DNA of 62,516 bases from the NCBI GenBank assembly GCA_002362385.1, contig DEUB01000018.1, forward strand, positions 1-62,516. The letters are read 5' to 3'. The translations under genes were made by a program, and so were the position numbers. The stretch's first letter is position 1; each line of letters starts with the position of its first letter. Positions 23,164 to 33,065 of this stretch are shown in pieces. The DNA is from Lachnospiraceae bacterium UBA3273 (lineage in GTDB: Bacteria; Bacillota; Clostridia; Lachnospirales; Lachnospiraceae). The notes below the pieces were generated by a model. The model saw only the letters and a list, made by a program, of their open reading frames with translations. It was not told the DNA's origin and ran no database searches.

Positions 23164-24798
23164 TTATATTTCCTCGGTTTTGTTCAGATAAAGTACAATA
23201 TTGGTGGCATGGTCCGCAACACGCTCTAATCCGGACACAATATCCGAATAAAGCATGCCCGCTTCCGGCGTGCATTCATTTCTGGTCAGCCTGTCTACAT
23301 GAGCCTGCTGCAATTCTCTTTCCTTTTCATCCACCGCATCTTCTAAACGGATGATGTCCTCCACATGCTCGTCGGAAATATTATGAAGGGTACTGATGGA
23401 AAACTGCACAATGGTATTGACCATGTTTAACATCTCTCCCAGTTCCTTTGTGGCGTCTTTGCTGAAGCTTACGTTCATTTCCTCTCTTCTCTTTGCCGCA
23501 TCCGCCACATTTTCCGCATGATCCCCGATCCTTTCAATATCATTTACCACATGGAACAAAGCTCCTAAACTTTTCAGGTCTTCGATGGGAAGCGTTGTCT
23601 GGTTGATGGTTACCAGATAATCCGTAATGGATTTATTTAAAAAATTAATATTCTTTTCTACCTCATAAACCTCTTCAATGTCCTCGTGGTCAAGAGTGAT
23701 CAATGCATTCATGGCGCGGTTTAGGTTTTCATCGGCAAGATTCGCCATACGCTCTACTTCTTTCAAAACGTTGATGACCGCCGTTGCAGGATTAAAGACT
23801 ACCTTATCCCCAATGTACTTTAATTGATAATTTTCCCTATAATTCACTGTTTTATCCTCGCCGGGGATAATAAGATAAGTCAACTTCACGATCCCTGAGG
23901 AAAAAGGCAGTAAAATGATCACCTGGAAAATTTTTACAATCGTGTGGGCATTCGCCACGCAGCGTCCGGGGTTATTGCCGGAGACCATATGTAATAATGA
24001 AATGACCTGGGACATTCCCAGCCTGAATATAATATATACAATGACCGTTCCGATCACATTGAACAGAAAATGGATCATAGCTGCTCTTTTAGCGTCCTTC
24101 TTTCCTGCAAGGGATGCTAACAGGGCAGATGCACAGGCGCCGATATTACAGCCCAGAATAATAAAGAGACAGATCGGCAGCTCCAACAATCCCTGATTGC
24201 ACATTAAAAGGACAATGCTGACCGTTACGGAAGAGCTTTGTATGATTCCCGTCAAAACCGTGCCCACCAGAATAGCGAGCATGGGGCTTTCCAACGACTT
24301 TAACATATCCACCACCGCCGGAACGTCCCTAAGACCGCTCATGGCGGAGCTCATACTGCTGAGGCCGGTAAACAATACGCCAAAGCCTAAGATCACTTCC
24401 GCTATTTTTACTAATTTCTGATTTTTACCAAACATGACACAGAGCGCGCCCACAAGGAGAAATATCGGCGCATATTCCGAAAGGTTGAAAGATACAAGCT
24501 GGGAGGTTACCGTAGTACCGATATTGGCACCGAAAATAACGCCTGCCGCCTGATAAAGATTCATCAGACCCGAATTGACAAAGCTGACTACCATAACGGT
24601 ACAGGCCGATGACGACTGGATAATAGCTGTAAAGACAACTCCTACCAGCATGCCTGTAAACCGGTTGGTCGTAAAAAATTCCAGGATGCTCCTGAGTCTG
24701 GCGCCTGCCGCTTTCTCGATGGCCTCACTCATAGTATGCATACCGAATAAAAATAGTCCCAGACCGCCCGCCATGGATAATAATATCGAAACGTCCAT
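23164..24798 (-). CDS. nptA: Na+/phosphate cotransporter with C-terminal PhoU-like domain
   Basis: The 544-residue carrier imports phosphate with sodium. The membrane part (about 1-325) contains the two inverted QSSS repeats of the family (IIQSSSACTVMVV near 60 and IIQSSSVTVSIVL near 185). The cytosolic C-terminal part (about 345-540) is a PhoU-like helical bundle (HVVNDIERIGDHAENVADAA). A second, longer paralogue is in the phosphate cluster at 35701..37470. TTACA repeats directly upstream suggest Pho control. Confidence 0.93.
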   Translation of the reverse strand: MDVSILLSMAGGLGLFLFGMHTMSEAIEKAAGARLRSILEFFTTNRFTGMLVGVVFTAIIQSSSACTVMVVSFVNSGLMNLYQAAGVIFGANIGTTVTSQLVSFNLSEYAPIFLLVGALCVMFGKNQKLVKIAEVILGFGVLFTGLSSMSSAMSGLRDVPAVVDMLKSLESPMLAILVGTVLTGIIQSSSVTVSIVLLMCNQGLLELPICLFIILGCNIGACASALLASLAGKKDAKRAAMIHFLFNVIGTVIVYIIFRLGMSQVISLLHMVSGNNPGRCVANAHTIVKIFQVIILLPFSSGIVKLTYLIIPGEDKTVNYRENYQLKYIGDKVVFNPATAVINVLKEVERMANLADENLNRAMNALITLDHEDIEEVYEVEKNINFLNKSITDYLVTINQTTLPIEDLKSLGALFHVVNDIERIGDHAENVADAAKRREEMNVSFSKDATKELGEMLNMVNTIVQFSISTLHNISDEHVEDIIRLEDAVDEKERELQQAHVDRLTRNECTPEAGMLYSDIVSGLERVADHATNIVLYLNKTEEI

Positions 24799-24817
24799 TT
24801 TTTCTTTTACCTGTTCC

Positions 24818-24870
24818 TTACATAATTTTACATTACTTTACAAATTCCTTACATACACACCTATTGTAAA
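24818..24870 (-). promoter_or_regulatory. TTACA repeats upstream of the Na+/phosphate carrier
   Basis: TTACA occurs on the plus strand at 24818, 24828, 24838 and 24849 (period 10, 10, 11), and TGTAAA at 24865 in the other orientation. Repeats of this type with about one helical turn of spacing are typical of Pho-type boxes, and similar ones precede pstS and the second carrier. A -10-like TACAAT (24868..24863, minus strand) lies upstream of most repeats, so their exact role is unclear. Confidence 0.45.
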
Positions 24871-24980
24871 ATAAGTAAAAAGAAGATACAAGATAATTTT
24901 ATAATTTTCTGTCATAATCCGTCCATGCAGGGACGTCTGCCTGCAGCAGAATTCAAAATTCCGTCAGATCAAAGCATTTT

Positions 24981-25907
24981 TTACCGTGAAATTCCAAAGT
25001 AAGCTTTAGCTTCCCGTATATTTCCATAAACGGCATCCTTCAGCTTTTCCACACTCTCAAAACGCTGTTCCGGCCTTCTGTAGTGCAAAAGCCTGATCTT
25101 TATGGACTCCCCGTAAATCTTCTCTTCAAAATCCAGCAGAAAAGTTTCCACGCTGATACGGTTTCCGTCTTCCACGGTAGGACGGTTTCCGATATTGGTC
25201 ACGCCGTTAAATTCCCGGCCCCTTACGCTTACTTTTGAAAAATATACCCCGTTAGGAGGCAGGAGCTTGTCTGCATCCGGATAAATATTCGCCGTGGGCA
25301 TTCCAAGCCTGCGTCCCAGCTTCTTTCCCTGTTCTACCCTTCCGCTGACAAAATACGGCTCTCCCAAAAGATCCGCCGCCTTTTCCATATTTCCTTTTAT
25401 GATCTCTTCCCTGACAAAGGTGGAACTGATCTCCCTGTCTTCATATTTCAGTTTGTCAATGATTTTAAGCGCAAAGCCGCATTCTGCCGAAAGGCTCTCC
25501 AAAAGCTCTCTGCCGCCTCTGCCGCCTTTTCCAAAACCCACGTCGCAGCCTGCCGCAATGAATGCGCCGTTCATTTTCTCCAGCAGAAATTCTTTGACAT
25601 ACCGGTCAGGCTCTACATCCGCCGTTTTTTTACAAAAGGGATACTCCACGAGATAATCGATCCCCATCTCTTCAAACAGTATCCTTTTTTCCCGGCGGGT
25701 AGTCAGCTCTTTTAACTCCTCATTGGAAAAAAAAGCCGCCGGAGACGGAAAAAAAGTAAAAACAGCCGTTTTCAGCCCGGTCTTTTTGGTGCGTTCCAGA
25801 CATTTCAGCAATTCCTTATGCCCCCTGTGAATGCCGTCAAACTTTCCTATGGCAATGGCCGTTTTATATGGTATATGAAATTCGGTGGTATTTTCTATGA
25901 TCTGCAT
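24981..25907 (-). CDS. ribF: bifunctional riboflavin kinase / FAD synthetase
   Basis: About 308 residues, the normal length. The N-terminal FAD synthetase domain has the nucleotidyltransferase motifs AIGKFDGIHRGH and EISSTFVRE; the C-terminal riboflavin kinase has GRRLGMPTANIYP and GVTNIGNRPTV. It turns riboflavin into FMN and FAD. The start is taken at MQIIENT (25907) with GATGGGAG upstream; an in-frame ATG 42 nt earlier would lengthen it without a good ribosome site. It ends the translation operon after truB. There is no RFN-type riboswitch upstream. Confidence 0.96.
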   Translation of the reverse strand: MQIIENTTEFHIPYKTAIAIGKFDGIHRGHKELLKCLERTKKTGLKTAVFTFFPSPAAFFSNEELKELTTRREKRILFEEMGIDYLVEYPFCKKTADVEPDRYVKEFLLEKMNGAFIAAGCDVGFGKGGRGGRELLESLSAECGFALKIIDKLKYEDREISSTFVREEIIKGNMEKAADLLGEPYFVSGRVEQGKKLGRRLGMPTANIYPDADKLLPPNGVYFSKVSVRGREFNGVTNIGNRPTVEDGNRISVETFLLDFEEKIYGESIKIRLLHYRRPEQRFESVEKLKDAVYGNIREAKAYFGISR

Positions 25908-26028
25908 ATGACTCCCATCTTTGTTCCCGTAAACGCGTATTTTTTGCAAACAAGCCGGATGCGTGCCATGCCGTACAAAAGGCCGGCCGTTCCTTATTTG
26001 ACGCCCGGGCGGGATTACCGGCCGCAGG

Positions 26029-26991
26029 CTATACGGGAATAAACATTTTGTAAGGCTTTAAAACAGCTTCCCTCTCCACAAACTCATAAATCCCGAAAAA
26101 TCTCCCGTCACTGTGATACATCAGGAAGCGCTCCCCGTCCTCAGGGGCAACGGCCTCCTCAATGAGCGATAGCCCGCAGATATTCCCGTTTTCCAAAACA
26201 AAGGCATGCTCTTTCTTAATATGTATTCTGGTAAGGCCCGAGAAAACCTGGTCCACCGGAATAACCACCTCCGAAAGCTTTCCCTCATCCCTGATCTTTT
26301 CTATCTCCGGCAAGGTATGGGCATCCTCCAGCAAAAAGTCCTCCACCCTGGTCCGCAGAAGGCTTTTCATGCAGCCCCCGCAGCCTAATTTCTCCCCGAT
26401 ATCGGCACAAAGGGTCCTGATATAAGTGCCCTTGGAACACAAAACGCGTATCTTAACTACCGGCAGCTTAATGGAAAGGATCTCCAGTTCATAGATCTCT
26501 ATGGGACGGGGCGCTCGTTCCACTTCCTTCCCTTCCCTCGCCAGTTCATAAAGCTTCCTGCCGTTTACCTTCAGAGCAGAATACATAGGCGGGATCTGCA
26601 TGGATCTTCCCCAAAAAGAGGCGATACACTCTTTGACCTGCTCCGCGCTTACAATCTTTTTACAATCACATTCCTCATCCGCCCGGCCGTCCTTTTCCTC
26701 TTTGGCGCCTTCACAGACAGAGACCTCCCTTAAAATCCGCCCTGTCATATCCTGTGTATCGGTGGTCACGCCTAAAAGGAGCTCTGCCACATATTCCTTT
26801 TTCTTATCCGTTAAAATGTCACACAGCTTCGTGGCGTTTCCCAGACAGACGGGAAGCACTCCTTCCGCCTGAGGGTCCAGCGTCCCTGTGTGACCGATCT
26901 TTTTCTGCTTTAAGATCCCCCGCAGTTTTGCAACCACGTCATGGGATGTAAAGTCCTTTTCTTTATTTACTATTATTACGCCGTTATACAT
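26029..26991 (-). CDS. truB: tRNA pseudouridine-55 synthase
   Basis: The 320-residue enzyme isomerises U55 in the T-loop of tRNAs. The catalytic aspartate is in HTGTLDPQAEGVLP (near 40); further signatures are KKEYVAELLLG, MYSALKVNGRKLYELAR and CSKGTYIRTLCADIG. A loop near residues 90-115 (EGAKEEKDGRADEECDCKK) is a charged, cysteine-containing insertion. It sits between nrnA and ribF in the standard order. Confidence 0.97.
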   Translation of the reverse strand: MYNGVIIVNKEKDFTSHDVVAKLRGILKQKKIGHTGTLDPQAEGVLPVCLGNATKLCDILTDKKKEYVAELLLGVTTDTQDMTGRILREVSVCEGAKEEKDGRADEECDCKKIVSAEQVKECIASFWGRSMQIPPMYSALKVNGRKLYELAREGKEVERAPRPIEIYELEILSIKLPVVKIRVLCSKGTYIRTLCADIGEKLGCGGCMKSLLRTRVEDFLLEDAHTLPEIEKIRDEGKLSEVVIPVDQVFSGLTRIHIKKEHAFVLENGNICGLSLIEEAVAPEDGERFLMYHSDGRFFGIYEFVEREAVLKPYKMFIPV

Positions 26992-27022
26992 CCTATCCGA
27001 CCCTTTTGATCCTTCTAAAGCT

Positions 27023-27979
27023 TTACAACTGCTCTGAAATCTGTGCGGTAAGTCTTTCCACGATCTGCCCGGGGGTTCCTTTCAAGGTACAGCCCGCCGC
27101 CCTTACATGGCCGCCTCCGCCAAAAGCCTGCGCCGCCTTTGCAACATCAACGGCGCCGCCGCTCCTTAAGCTGACCTTATAACCGCCTTCCGGAATCTCG
27201 TGCAGAAATGCCGCCGCCTTCACACCTTTTGTATAACGGAGCTGGTTGACGATTCCTTCAAAATCATGCTCTCCCGCTCCGAGCCTGTCTATATCCTCCC
27301 TTGTCAGAATGCTGTAAATAAACTGACCTGAAAGGCAAAGCACGCTTTTTTGGAGCGCTTCTCCCAACACCTTGTTCTGCAGAAAGGTCTTCTCATAAAA
27401 GGTTTCATCTATCAGCTTCGGAAAATCAAAGCCGTAGGAAATCAGATCCGCCGCTATACGCATGGTCTTTGAGGACGTATTGGAATACCCGAACACGCCG
27501 CAGTCCTGGATAATGCCCAGATACAGGGTCTTTGCAAGGGACTCGTCCATATATTCCCCTTCCGGATCCGCCTCTTTGATCAGATCATAAACCAGTTCGC
27601 TGGCGGAGCTTGCGCCGGCATCTATGTAGCACATATCCCCTGCGCCTTCATTGGTAATATGATGGTCGATATTGACCTTTATTTTTGCAGCATTATAATA
27701 CTTTTCCGCCATGCCGGTCCTCTCCGGCACGCTGTCCACTACAAAATACACATCATAAACCACGTCATCCTCGTTCTCCACGATCTTAGAAACGCCCGGC
27801 ACAAAATCATAAAGCTCCGAGGGCCTTTCCAGACGCACTTCCACCTTCTTTTCGGGAAATCTTCTTGACAAAAACTGCCAGAGTCCCATGGTAGAACCCA
27901 CACAATCCCCGTCAGGCCTTATATGGCCGCTGATACCGATCTTTTCTGCATTCTGACACAATGAAATCAGATTAATCAT
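27023..27979 (-). CDS. nrnA: DHH-family bifunctional oligoribonuclease / pAp phosphatase
   Basis: The 318 residues contain the DHH phosphoesterase domain with ISGHIRPDGDCVGS, the second metal motif VVDSVPE and NIDHHITNEG, and the DHHA1 domain with FGGGGHVRAAG. NrnA degrades nano-RNA and dephosphorylates pAp. Its ATG overlaps the rbfA stop (ATGA, 27976..27979), so the two are translationally coupled. Confidence 0.95.
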   Translation of the reverse strand: MINLISLCQNAEKIGISGHIRPDGDCVGSTMGLWQFLSRRFPEKKVEVRLERPSELYDFVPGVSKIVENEDDVVYDVYFVVDSVPERTGMAEKYYNAAKIKVNIDHHITNEGAGDMCYIDAGASSASELVYDLIKEADPEGEYMDESLAKTLYLGIIQDCGVFGYSNTSSKTMRIAADLISYGFDFPKLIDETFYEKTFLQNKVLGEALQKSVLCLSGQFIYSILTREDIDRLGAGEHDFEGIVNQLRYTKGVKAAAFLHEIPEGGYKVSLRSGGAVDVAKAAQAFGGGGHVRAAGCTLKGTPGQIVERLTAQISEQL

Positions 27980-28332
27980 AAATCCTTCGTTACCTCATCA
28001 ATTTTTCTGGTCATATTCACGCCATAAGCGATGGACTGGTCCATAACAAAGGTAATCTGGGGCGTATTGCGCAGATTGATCTCCTTTGCAAGCTGGTTTC
28101 TGATATACCCTTCAGCGCTCTTTAATCCCGCCAGGGTATCCTCCTGGGCCTTTTCATCTCCCAGAGCAGATATCCACACCTTTGCGTTCTTCAGATCCGG
28201 CGATACCTCCACCGCCACCACAGAGGTCACGGGGCTGATCCTGGGATCCTTGATCTGGCCTCTTATGATATCCGCCAGCACTCTCTGTACCTCCCCGTTG
28301 ATCCGGGTATTTTTAATACTGTTCTTTCTCAT
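27976..28332 (-). CDS. rbfA: ribosome-binding factor A
   Basis: The 118-residue KH-like protein binds the immature 30S subunit near the 5' end of 16S rRNA. It shows RINGEVQRVLADIIRGQIKDPR at the start (first 20 residues cited in part), VSPDLKNAKVWISALG and TPQITFVMDQSIAYG. It lies between infB and nrnA as usual in Firmicutes. Confidence 0.96.
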   Translation of the reverse strand: MRKNSIKNTRINGEVQRVLADIIRGQIKDPRISPVTSVVAVEVSPDLKNAKVWISALGDEKAQEDTLAGLKSAEGYIRNQLAKEINLRNTPQITFVMDQSIAYGVNMTRKIDEVTKDL

Positions 28333-28389
28333 ACTTTTCCTATCCGGCCGCCATGGGCAGTCAACTTCTTATAGACGGGATCCCTCTTA

Positions 28390-31203
28390 CTACCTGGGAA
28401 CCTCCACCATGATATATGCTTCAACAATATCCAGTTCCTTCATCTGGTCATATCCTTCAAATACAAGACCGCATTCAAATCCGGCTTTTACTTCCTTCAC
28501 ATCGTCTTTAAAACGCTTCAGGCTGGCAAGCTCGCCTTCATAGATCTGCTCGCCTTCCCTGGAAATACGCACCTTGCAGCCCCGCTCAAAGCGGCCGTCC
28601 AAAACATAAGAACCGGCAATATTACCTACGGCGGATGCCTTAAACAGCTGTCTTACCTCCGCATGGCCGATGATCTGTTCCTCGTAAACAGGATCCAGCA
28701 TACCCTTCATGGCAGCTTCCACATCCTCGATAGCCTGGTAGATGACCTTATAAAGCCTTACATCCACGCCTTCTCTTTCTGCCGCCGCCTTTGCCTGTAC
28801 ATCGGGACGTACGTTAAAGCCGATGATAATGGCATTGGATGCCGCCGCTAAGCTTACGTCGGATTCATTGATAGCGCCTACGCCGCCGTGAATACATTTT
28901 ACAACGACCTCTTCATTGGAAAGTCTCAACAGGCTCTGTTTTACCGCTTCCACGCTGCCCTGTACGTCAGCCTTAATGATAAGATCCAGCTCTTTTAAAT
29001 TGCCTTCCTGGATCTTACTGAACAGATCATCCAATGACATCTTGCTCTTAGTTTCTTCCAGTTTCTTTTCTTTATTCTGCGCGATAAAGGTTTCCGCAAA
29101 ATTCTTGGCGGTCTTATCGTTTTCATGGGCAATAAAAATCTCGCCTGCATTAGGCACGTCGGAAAGACCCAAAATCTCTACCGGTGTGGAAGGAGCGGCC
29201 TCTTTTACCCTTCTTCCCTTATCGTCCACCATGGCGCGTACCTTGCCGTGGCTGGCGCCTGCGGAAATGAAATCTCCCACCTTTAAGGTTCCTTTTTGTA
29301 CCAAAACGGTGGCAACGGGTCCTCTTCCCTTATCAAGCTCCGCCTCGATTACAAGACCTCTCGCACGGCGGTTGGGATTTGCCTTTAATTCCAGGATCTC
29401 CGAGGTTAAGAGGATGGTCTCCAAAAGATCGGAAATGCCTTCCCCGCTTTTTGCGGAAACGGGAACAAATTCCGTACTTCCGCCCCAGTCCACAGGGATC
29501 AGTTCATATTCTGTCAATTCCTGTTTTACCCTGTCAATATTGGCGTTTGGTTTATCGATTTTATTTACGGCCACGATGATCTCGATCCCGGCAGCCTTTG
29601 CATGGTTGATAGCCTCCACAGTCTGGGGCATAACGCCGTCGTCTGCAGCCACTACCAATACCGCGATATCCGTGGAATTAGCGCCGCGCATACGCATTGC
29701 CGTAAAAGCCTCATGTCCCGGCGTATCCAGGAAAGTGATCTTTTCTCCGTTGATGGTTACGGTATAAGCGCCGATATGCTGGGTAATTCCGCCCGCCTCA
29801 CGGTCTGTTACGTTTGTCTTTCTGATAGCATCCAAAAGAGAGGTTTTACCGTGGTCAACATGACCCATGACACAGATTACCGGCGGTCTCTTCTCCATGG
29901 TATCCAGGTCTTCATCGTCCTCTTTTAACAGTTCCTCGATGACATCCACCTTAACTTCCTGTTCACAGATGATATCATATTCAATAGCGATCTCCTCTGC
30001 GGTCTCATAAGGGATCTCCTGGTTTACGGTCACGATCTGTCCCTGTAAAAACAGCTTCTTTACAATAACGGAAGGCTGTATCTTCATTTTATCGGCAAGC
30101 TCTTTGATGGTAAGGGATTCCGGCAGGGTAATGACCTTGATCTGCTCTTCTTCCTTCTCCTCTACCTTCTTCTCGGGCTTGATAAACCTTCCCGGTTTAT
30201 TGCTCTTGCCTTTTCCGCCGTTAAATCCGTCCTCTTCATAGATCAGATCCTTTTTGGAACGTTTATCCCGCTCCTGCCCCTGCCTGCGTTTTTCCTCGTC
30301 GCGGTGCTTTTCCGGCTCTTTAATAGGGCTTTCAGGAACGAAACTTTTTCCTCCCTGAGATTTTCTGAAGTTATTACCCTGTTTTCCATCGCCTCTGTTA
30401 GGACGTTCATTATTACCAAAAGGTCTCTTATTATCCCTATTATTTTCACGGCCGCCATCACTGTTCCTGCGGCTCTGGCCGCCGTTATTATAACCTTCCT
30501 GACGTCTTTCCCCGCCGCGGTTTCCGCTTTCCTGATTCCTTCTGTTTCCGTTTCCTCTGTTATTGTCGTTCCTGTTTTCATTTCTATACTCGTTTCTGTT
30601 TCCGTTTCCGTTCCTGTTCTGGTTTCTGTTTTCGCCGGAAGAAGCCTGTGTATTTACAGCTCTTTCCGGAACGCCGAATTCCTCTTCGATACTGGGCAGA
30701 ACAGCCGGTTTGACAACGGGCTTGGGAAGAGGTCTGTACTGCTGTTGCTGCATGATAGGCCTGCCGCCTCCCTGGCGCTGGTTATGGCCGCCGTTTCCGC
30801 CTGCCCGGTTATTGTTCCCGCCGTTATTATTCTGCTTCTGTCCTCCCATTTTGCTGTTATGGGGATTGCTGACAAAAATAATATTTTTCTTCTTCCGGGG
30901 TGCCTCGCTCTTTGCTGCGTCACTCTTTGCCGTTTCATTCTGAGGCTTCTCGGGTTTCTTGTCGTCCTTCATTTCCGTCCCTTTCATTTCCGCTTTTGCC
31001 TTTTCCGGTCCGGAAGCTTCTTTTTTCTCCGGTTCCGGCGTATTCCTGGTCCCAAAAGCTTCTTTTACCATTTTTACCGCATCATCCTCAATGGTGCTCA
31101 TATGGCTTTTTACTTCCACGCCTTTGTCTCCGAGAAATGTTAAAATCTCTTTGCTCTGTTTATCCAGTTCTTTTGCCAGTTCATATACTTTCATTTTCGC
31201 CAT
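28390..31203 (-). CDS. infB: translation initiation factor IF-2
   Basis: The 937-residue GTPase brings initiator tRNA to the ribosome. An IF2_N segment (VYELAKELDKQSKEILTFL) opens the protein. A long disordered stretch (about 55-345) is extremely rich in Asn, Arg, Gly and Gln (for example NQNRNGNGNRNEYRN), and a second IF2_N (about 355-405) follows. The G domain begins near 440 with GHVDHGKTSLLD, DTPGHEAF and NKIDKP. Domains II-IV complete the protein (GSVEAVKQSL, RGCKVRISREG). The length of the N-terminal disordered region is at the high end. The gene is downstream of ylxQ by 15 nt. Confidence 0.98.
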   Translation of the reverse strand: MAKMKVYELAKELDKQSKEILTFLGDKGVEVKSHMSTIEDDAVKMVKEAFGTRNTPEPEKKEASGPEKAKAEMKGTEMKDDKKPEKPQNETAKSDAAKSEAPRKKKNIIFVSNPHNSKMGGQKQNNNGGNNNRAGGNGGHNQRQGGGRPIMQQQQYRPLPKPVVKPAVLPSIEEEFGVPERAVNTQASSGENRNQNRNGNGNRNEYRNENRNDNNRGNGNRRNQESGNRGGERRQEGYNNGGQSRRNSDGGRENNRDNKRPFGNNERPNRGDGKQGNNFRKSQGGKSFVPESPIKEPEKHRDEEKRRQGQERDKRSKKDLIYEEDGFNGGKGKSNKPGRFIKPEKKVEEKEEEQIKVITLPESLTIKELADKMKIQPSVIVKKLFLQGQIVTVNQEIPYETAEEIAIEYDIICEQEVKVDVIEELLKEDDEDLDTMEKRPPVICVMGHVDHGKTSLLDAIRKTNVTDREAGGITQHIGAYTVTINGEKITFLDTPGHEAFTAMRMRGANSTDIAVLVVAADDGVMPQTVEAINHAKAAGIEIIVAVNKIDKPNANIDRVKQELTEYELIPVDWGGSTEFVPVSAKSGEGISDLLETILLTSEILELKANPNRRARGLVIEAELDKGRGPVATVLVQKGTLKVGDFISAGASHGKVRAMVDDKGRRVKEAAPSTPVEILGLSDVPNAGEIFIAHENDKTAKNFAETFIAQNKEKKLEETKSKMSLDDLFSKIQEGNLKELDLIIKADVQGSVEAVKQSLLRLSNEEVVVKCIHGGVGAINESDVSLAAASNAIIIGFNVRPDVQAKAAAEREGVDVRLYKVIYQAIEDVEAAMKGMLDPVYEEQIIGHAEVRQLFKASAVGNIAGSYVLDGRFERGCKVRISREGEQIYEGELASLKRFKDDVKEVKAGFECGLVFEGYDQMKELDIVEAYIMVEVPR

Positions 31204-31218
31204 ATTCTACCTCCGAAT

Positions 31219-31533
31219 TCATTTGCCGGTTTCTAACAGATTCACAATGCTTTTTGCCAGACCCTGGTCCGTAACTGCTATGTTCGCCCTCATCTGTCTG
31301 CCTATTGCATGCCCTAAGGTATCCTTTGTACCATACCAGACAATGGGAACCTCATAGAATTCACACATATTCTGAAACGTCTTTTTTGTATTATCCGATG
31401 CGTCCGCCGCCACGATTACCAAAAACGCTTTCCCCGCCTTTACCGCCTTTTCCACGGTAAAGCCGCCGCTTACCACGTTTCTTCCCTTTGCGGCAATCGA
31501 AAGCAAGGACATCACTTTATCAGGTTTATTCAT
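31219..31533 (-). CDS. ylxQ: L7Ae-family RNA-binding protein YlxQ
   Basis: About 104 residues with the L7Ae/L30e fold pattern: KVMSLLSIAAKGRNVVSGG, AFLVIVAADASDNT and KDTLGHAIGRQ. In Firmicutes the protein encoded between ylxR and infB binds kink-turn RNA. The ATG at 31533 overlaps the ylxR stop as ATGAATAA; an upstream TTG at 31545 is possible but too close to the ribosome site. Confidence 0.9.
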   Translation of the reverse strand: MNKPDKVMSLLSIAAKGRNVVSGGFTVEKAVKAGKAFLVIVAADASDNTKKTFQNMCEFYEVPIVWYGTKDTLGHAIGRQMRANIAVTDQGLAKSIVNLLETGK

Positions 31534-31795
31534 CCAAATGCTCAAACTCCTTTAACAGACCATCATATATTTCAGGGGCTACCGCCCTTTTAAAAGAGCG
31601 CTCTAAGCCTTTAGAAGCCCTTGCCTTTTCAAAGCACTCTTTATTCCTGCAAATATATGCTCCCCGGCCGTTCTTTTTTCCGGTAATATCCAGAATGATT
31701 TTCTCTTCCGGCGTTTTTAAGATGCGCAGCATTTCTTTTTTATTATGCATGCCCTGGCATCCCACACACTGCCTCATTGGAATTTTTTTTGCCAT
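31526..31795 (-). CDS. ylxR: YlxR/RnpM, DUF448 RNA-binding protein
   Basis: The 89 residues start with the family signature MRQCVGCQGMHNKKEMLRIL (cited from residue 7) and include KKNGRGAYICRNKECFEKA. YlxR has been reported to bind RNase P RNA and modulate its activity in Bacillus (RnpM). The gene is between nusA and ylxQ, the standard position. Confidence 0.93.
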   Translation of the reverse strand: MAKKIPMRQCVGCQGMHNKKEMLRILKTPEEKIILDITGKKNGRGAYICRNKECFEKARASKGLERSFKRAVAPEIYDGLLKEFEHLDE

Positions 31796-31804
31796 GAAAT
31801 ACCC

Positions 31805-33049
31805 CTATTCTTCTTCCAAAGTATCGGAATCCTCTTTGACGGCATCGCTTTCTTCCTCATAGTCTTTTGCTACCTCGTCAAACTCTCCGCTATACTCTTC
31901 ATCATATTCTTCGTTTTCGAAGCCCTCTTCGCCGTACTCTCCGTCTTCAAGTTCATCGTCTTCATCATATTCATCCATATAGTCTTCATATCTGAAGCCG
32001 GGAGCATCCTTCGCCTGGGTCTCGCTCTTAATATCGATCTTATATCCCGTAAGCCTTGCCGCAAGCCTTGCATTCTGTCCTTCCTTGCCGATAGCTAAGG
32101 ACAACTGATAATCCGGAACAACGACCTTAGCCGTCTTTTCGTCCGGATCCGCAAATACTGCAACGATCTTGGCGGGGGATAAGGCATTCTGGATCAGATT
32201 GCCCGGATTCTCATCCCAGTTGATAATGTCGATCTTCTCCCCGCGAAGCTCCTCCACAATGGAATTAACCCTTGCGCCGTTCATACCTACGCAGGCTCCT
32301 ACAGGATCAACATTGGGATTTTCGGAATAAACAGCCATCTTCGTCCTGCTTCCCGCTTCCCTTGCGATGCTCTTGATCTCCACTGTTCCGTCGGCGATCT
32401 CCGCCACCTCTGATTCAAAGAGCCTCTTAACTAACTCCGGATGGGTACGGCTTACCAGGATGCGCGGGCCCTTTGTCGTGTTCTTTACCTCTAAAATGTA
32501 TACCTTAATACGCTCCGTAGGCTTGAACACCTCGCCCTTTACCATTTCGCTTTCATTCAAAATGCCGTCGCATTTCCCCAGATTGATGCTGATGTTCCTG
32601 CCGATATAGCGCTGAACGATACCGGTAACCACATCCTTTTCCTTTTCATAATACTGGTTGTATATAACGCTTCTTTCTTCCTCACGGATCTTCTGCAGAA
32701 TCACGTTTTTGGCGTTCTGTGTGGCGATACGTCCGAACTCCTTGCTGTGAATCTCGATCTTGACCGTTCCTCCCACGGCGGCATCCTTATCATATTCCAA
32801 TGCCTCGTTTAAAGGGATCTGGAGCACCTCATCCTCCACATCGTCTTGTGTTTCCACCACTTCCTTGTTGGCCCATACCATGAAATCGCAGGTTTCCCTG
32901 TCGATCTCCACCGTCACATTATCGGACTTGCCGAAATGATTCTTACATGCAGTGATCAGGGAGTTTTCAATGGCGTCAAACAGCGTATCCTTGCTGATCT
33001 CCTTCTCCTTCTCCAAAATGTCCAGGGCTTCCATTAATTCTTTGTTCAT
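31805..33049 (-). CDS. nusA: transcription termination/antitermination protein NusA
   Basis: About 414 residues: N-terminal RNA-polymerase-binding domain (1-125, MNKELMEALDILEKEKEI), S1 (about 130-200, DVVTGIVQRYIGRNISI), KH1 and KH2 (about 205-345, with VDPVGACVGMNGARV and SLAIGKEGQNARLAARL). A strongly acidic tail of about 65 residues (DEYDEDDELEDGEYGEEG) replaces the acidic repeats of proteobacteria. The start is placed at 33049 with AGGAAAGGAAAAG upstream; the reading frame is open 10 codons further, overlapping rimP. Confidence 0.97.
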   Translation of the reverse strand: MNKELMEALDILEKEKEISKDTLFDAIENSLITACKNHFGKSDNVTVEIDRETCDFMVWANKEVVETQDDVEDEVLQIPLNEALEYDKDAAVGGTVKIEIHSKEFGRIATQNAKNVILQKIREEERSVIYNQYYEKEKDVVTGIVQRYIGRNISINLGKCDGILNESEMVKGEVFKPTERIKVYILEVKNTTKGPRILVSRTHPELVKRLFESEVAEIADGTVEIKSIAREAGSRTKMAVYSENPNVDPVGACVGMNGARVNSIVEELRGEKIDIINWDENPGNLIQNALSPAKIVAVFADPDEKTAKVVVPDYQLSLAIGKEGQNARLAARLTGYKIDIKSETQAKDAPGFRYEDYMDEYDEDDELEDGEYGEEGFENEEYDEEYSGEFDEVAKDYEEESDAVKEDSDTLEEE

Positions 33050-33065
33050 TTCTTTTCCTTTCCTC

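Noticed and set aside
25908..26028. Possible FMN riboswitch upstream of ribF
   Set aside because: The gap between truB and ribF shows none of the conserved RFN blocks; ribF is simply the last gene of the translation operon.
30304..31143. Plus-strand frame of 279 codons opposite the IF-2 N-terminal region
   Set aside because: Antisense to the low-complexity Asn/Arg/Gly stretch of infB; hydrophobic low-complexity product with no start signals.
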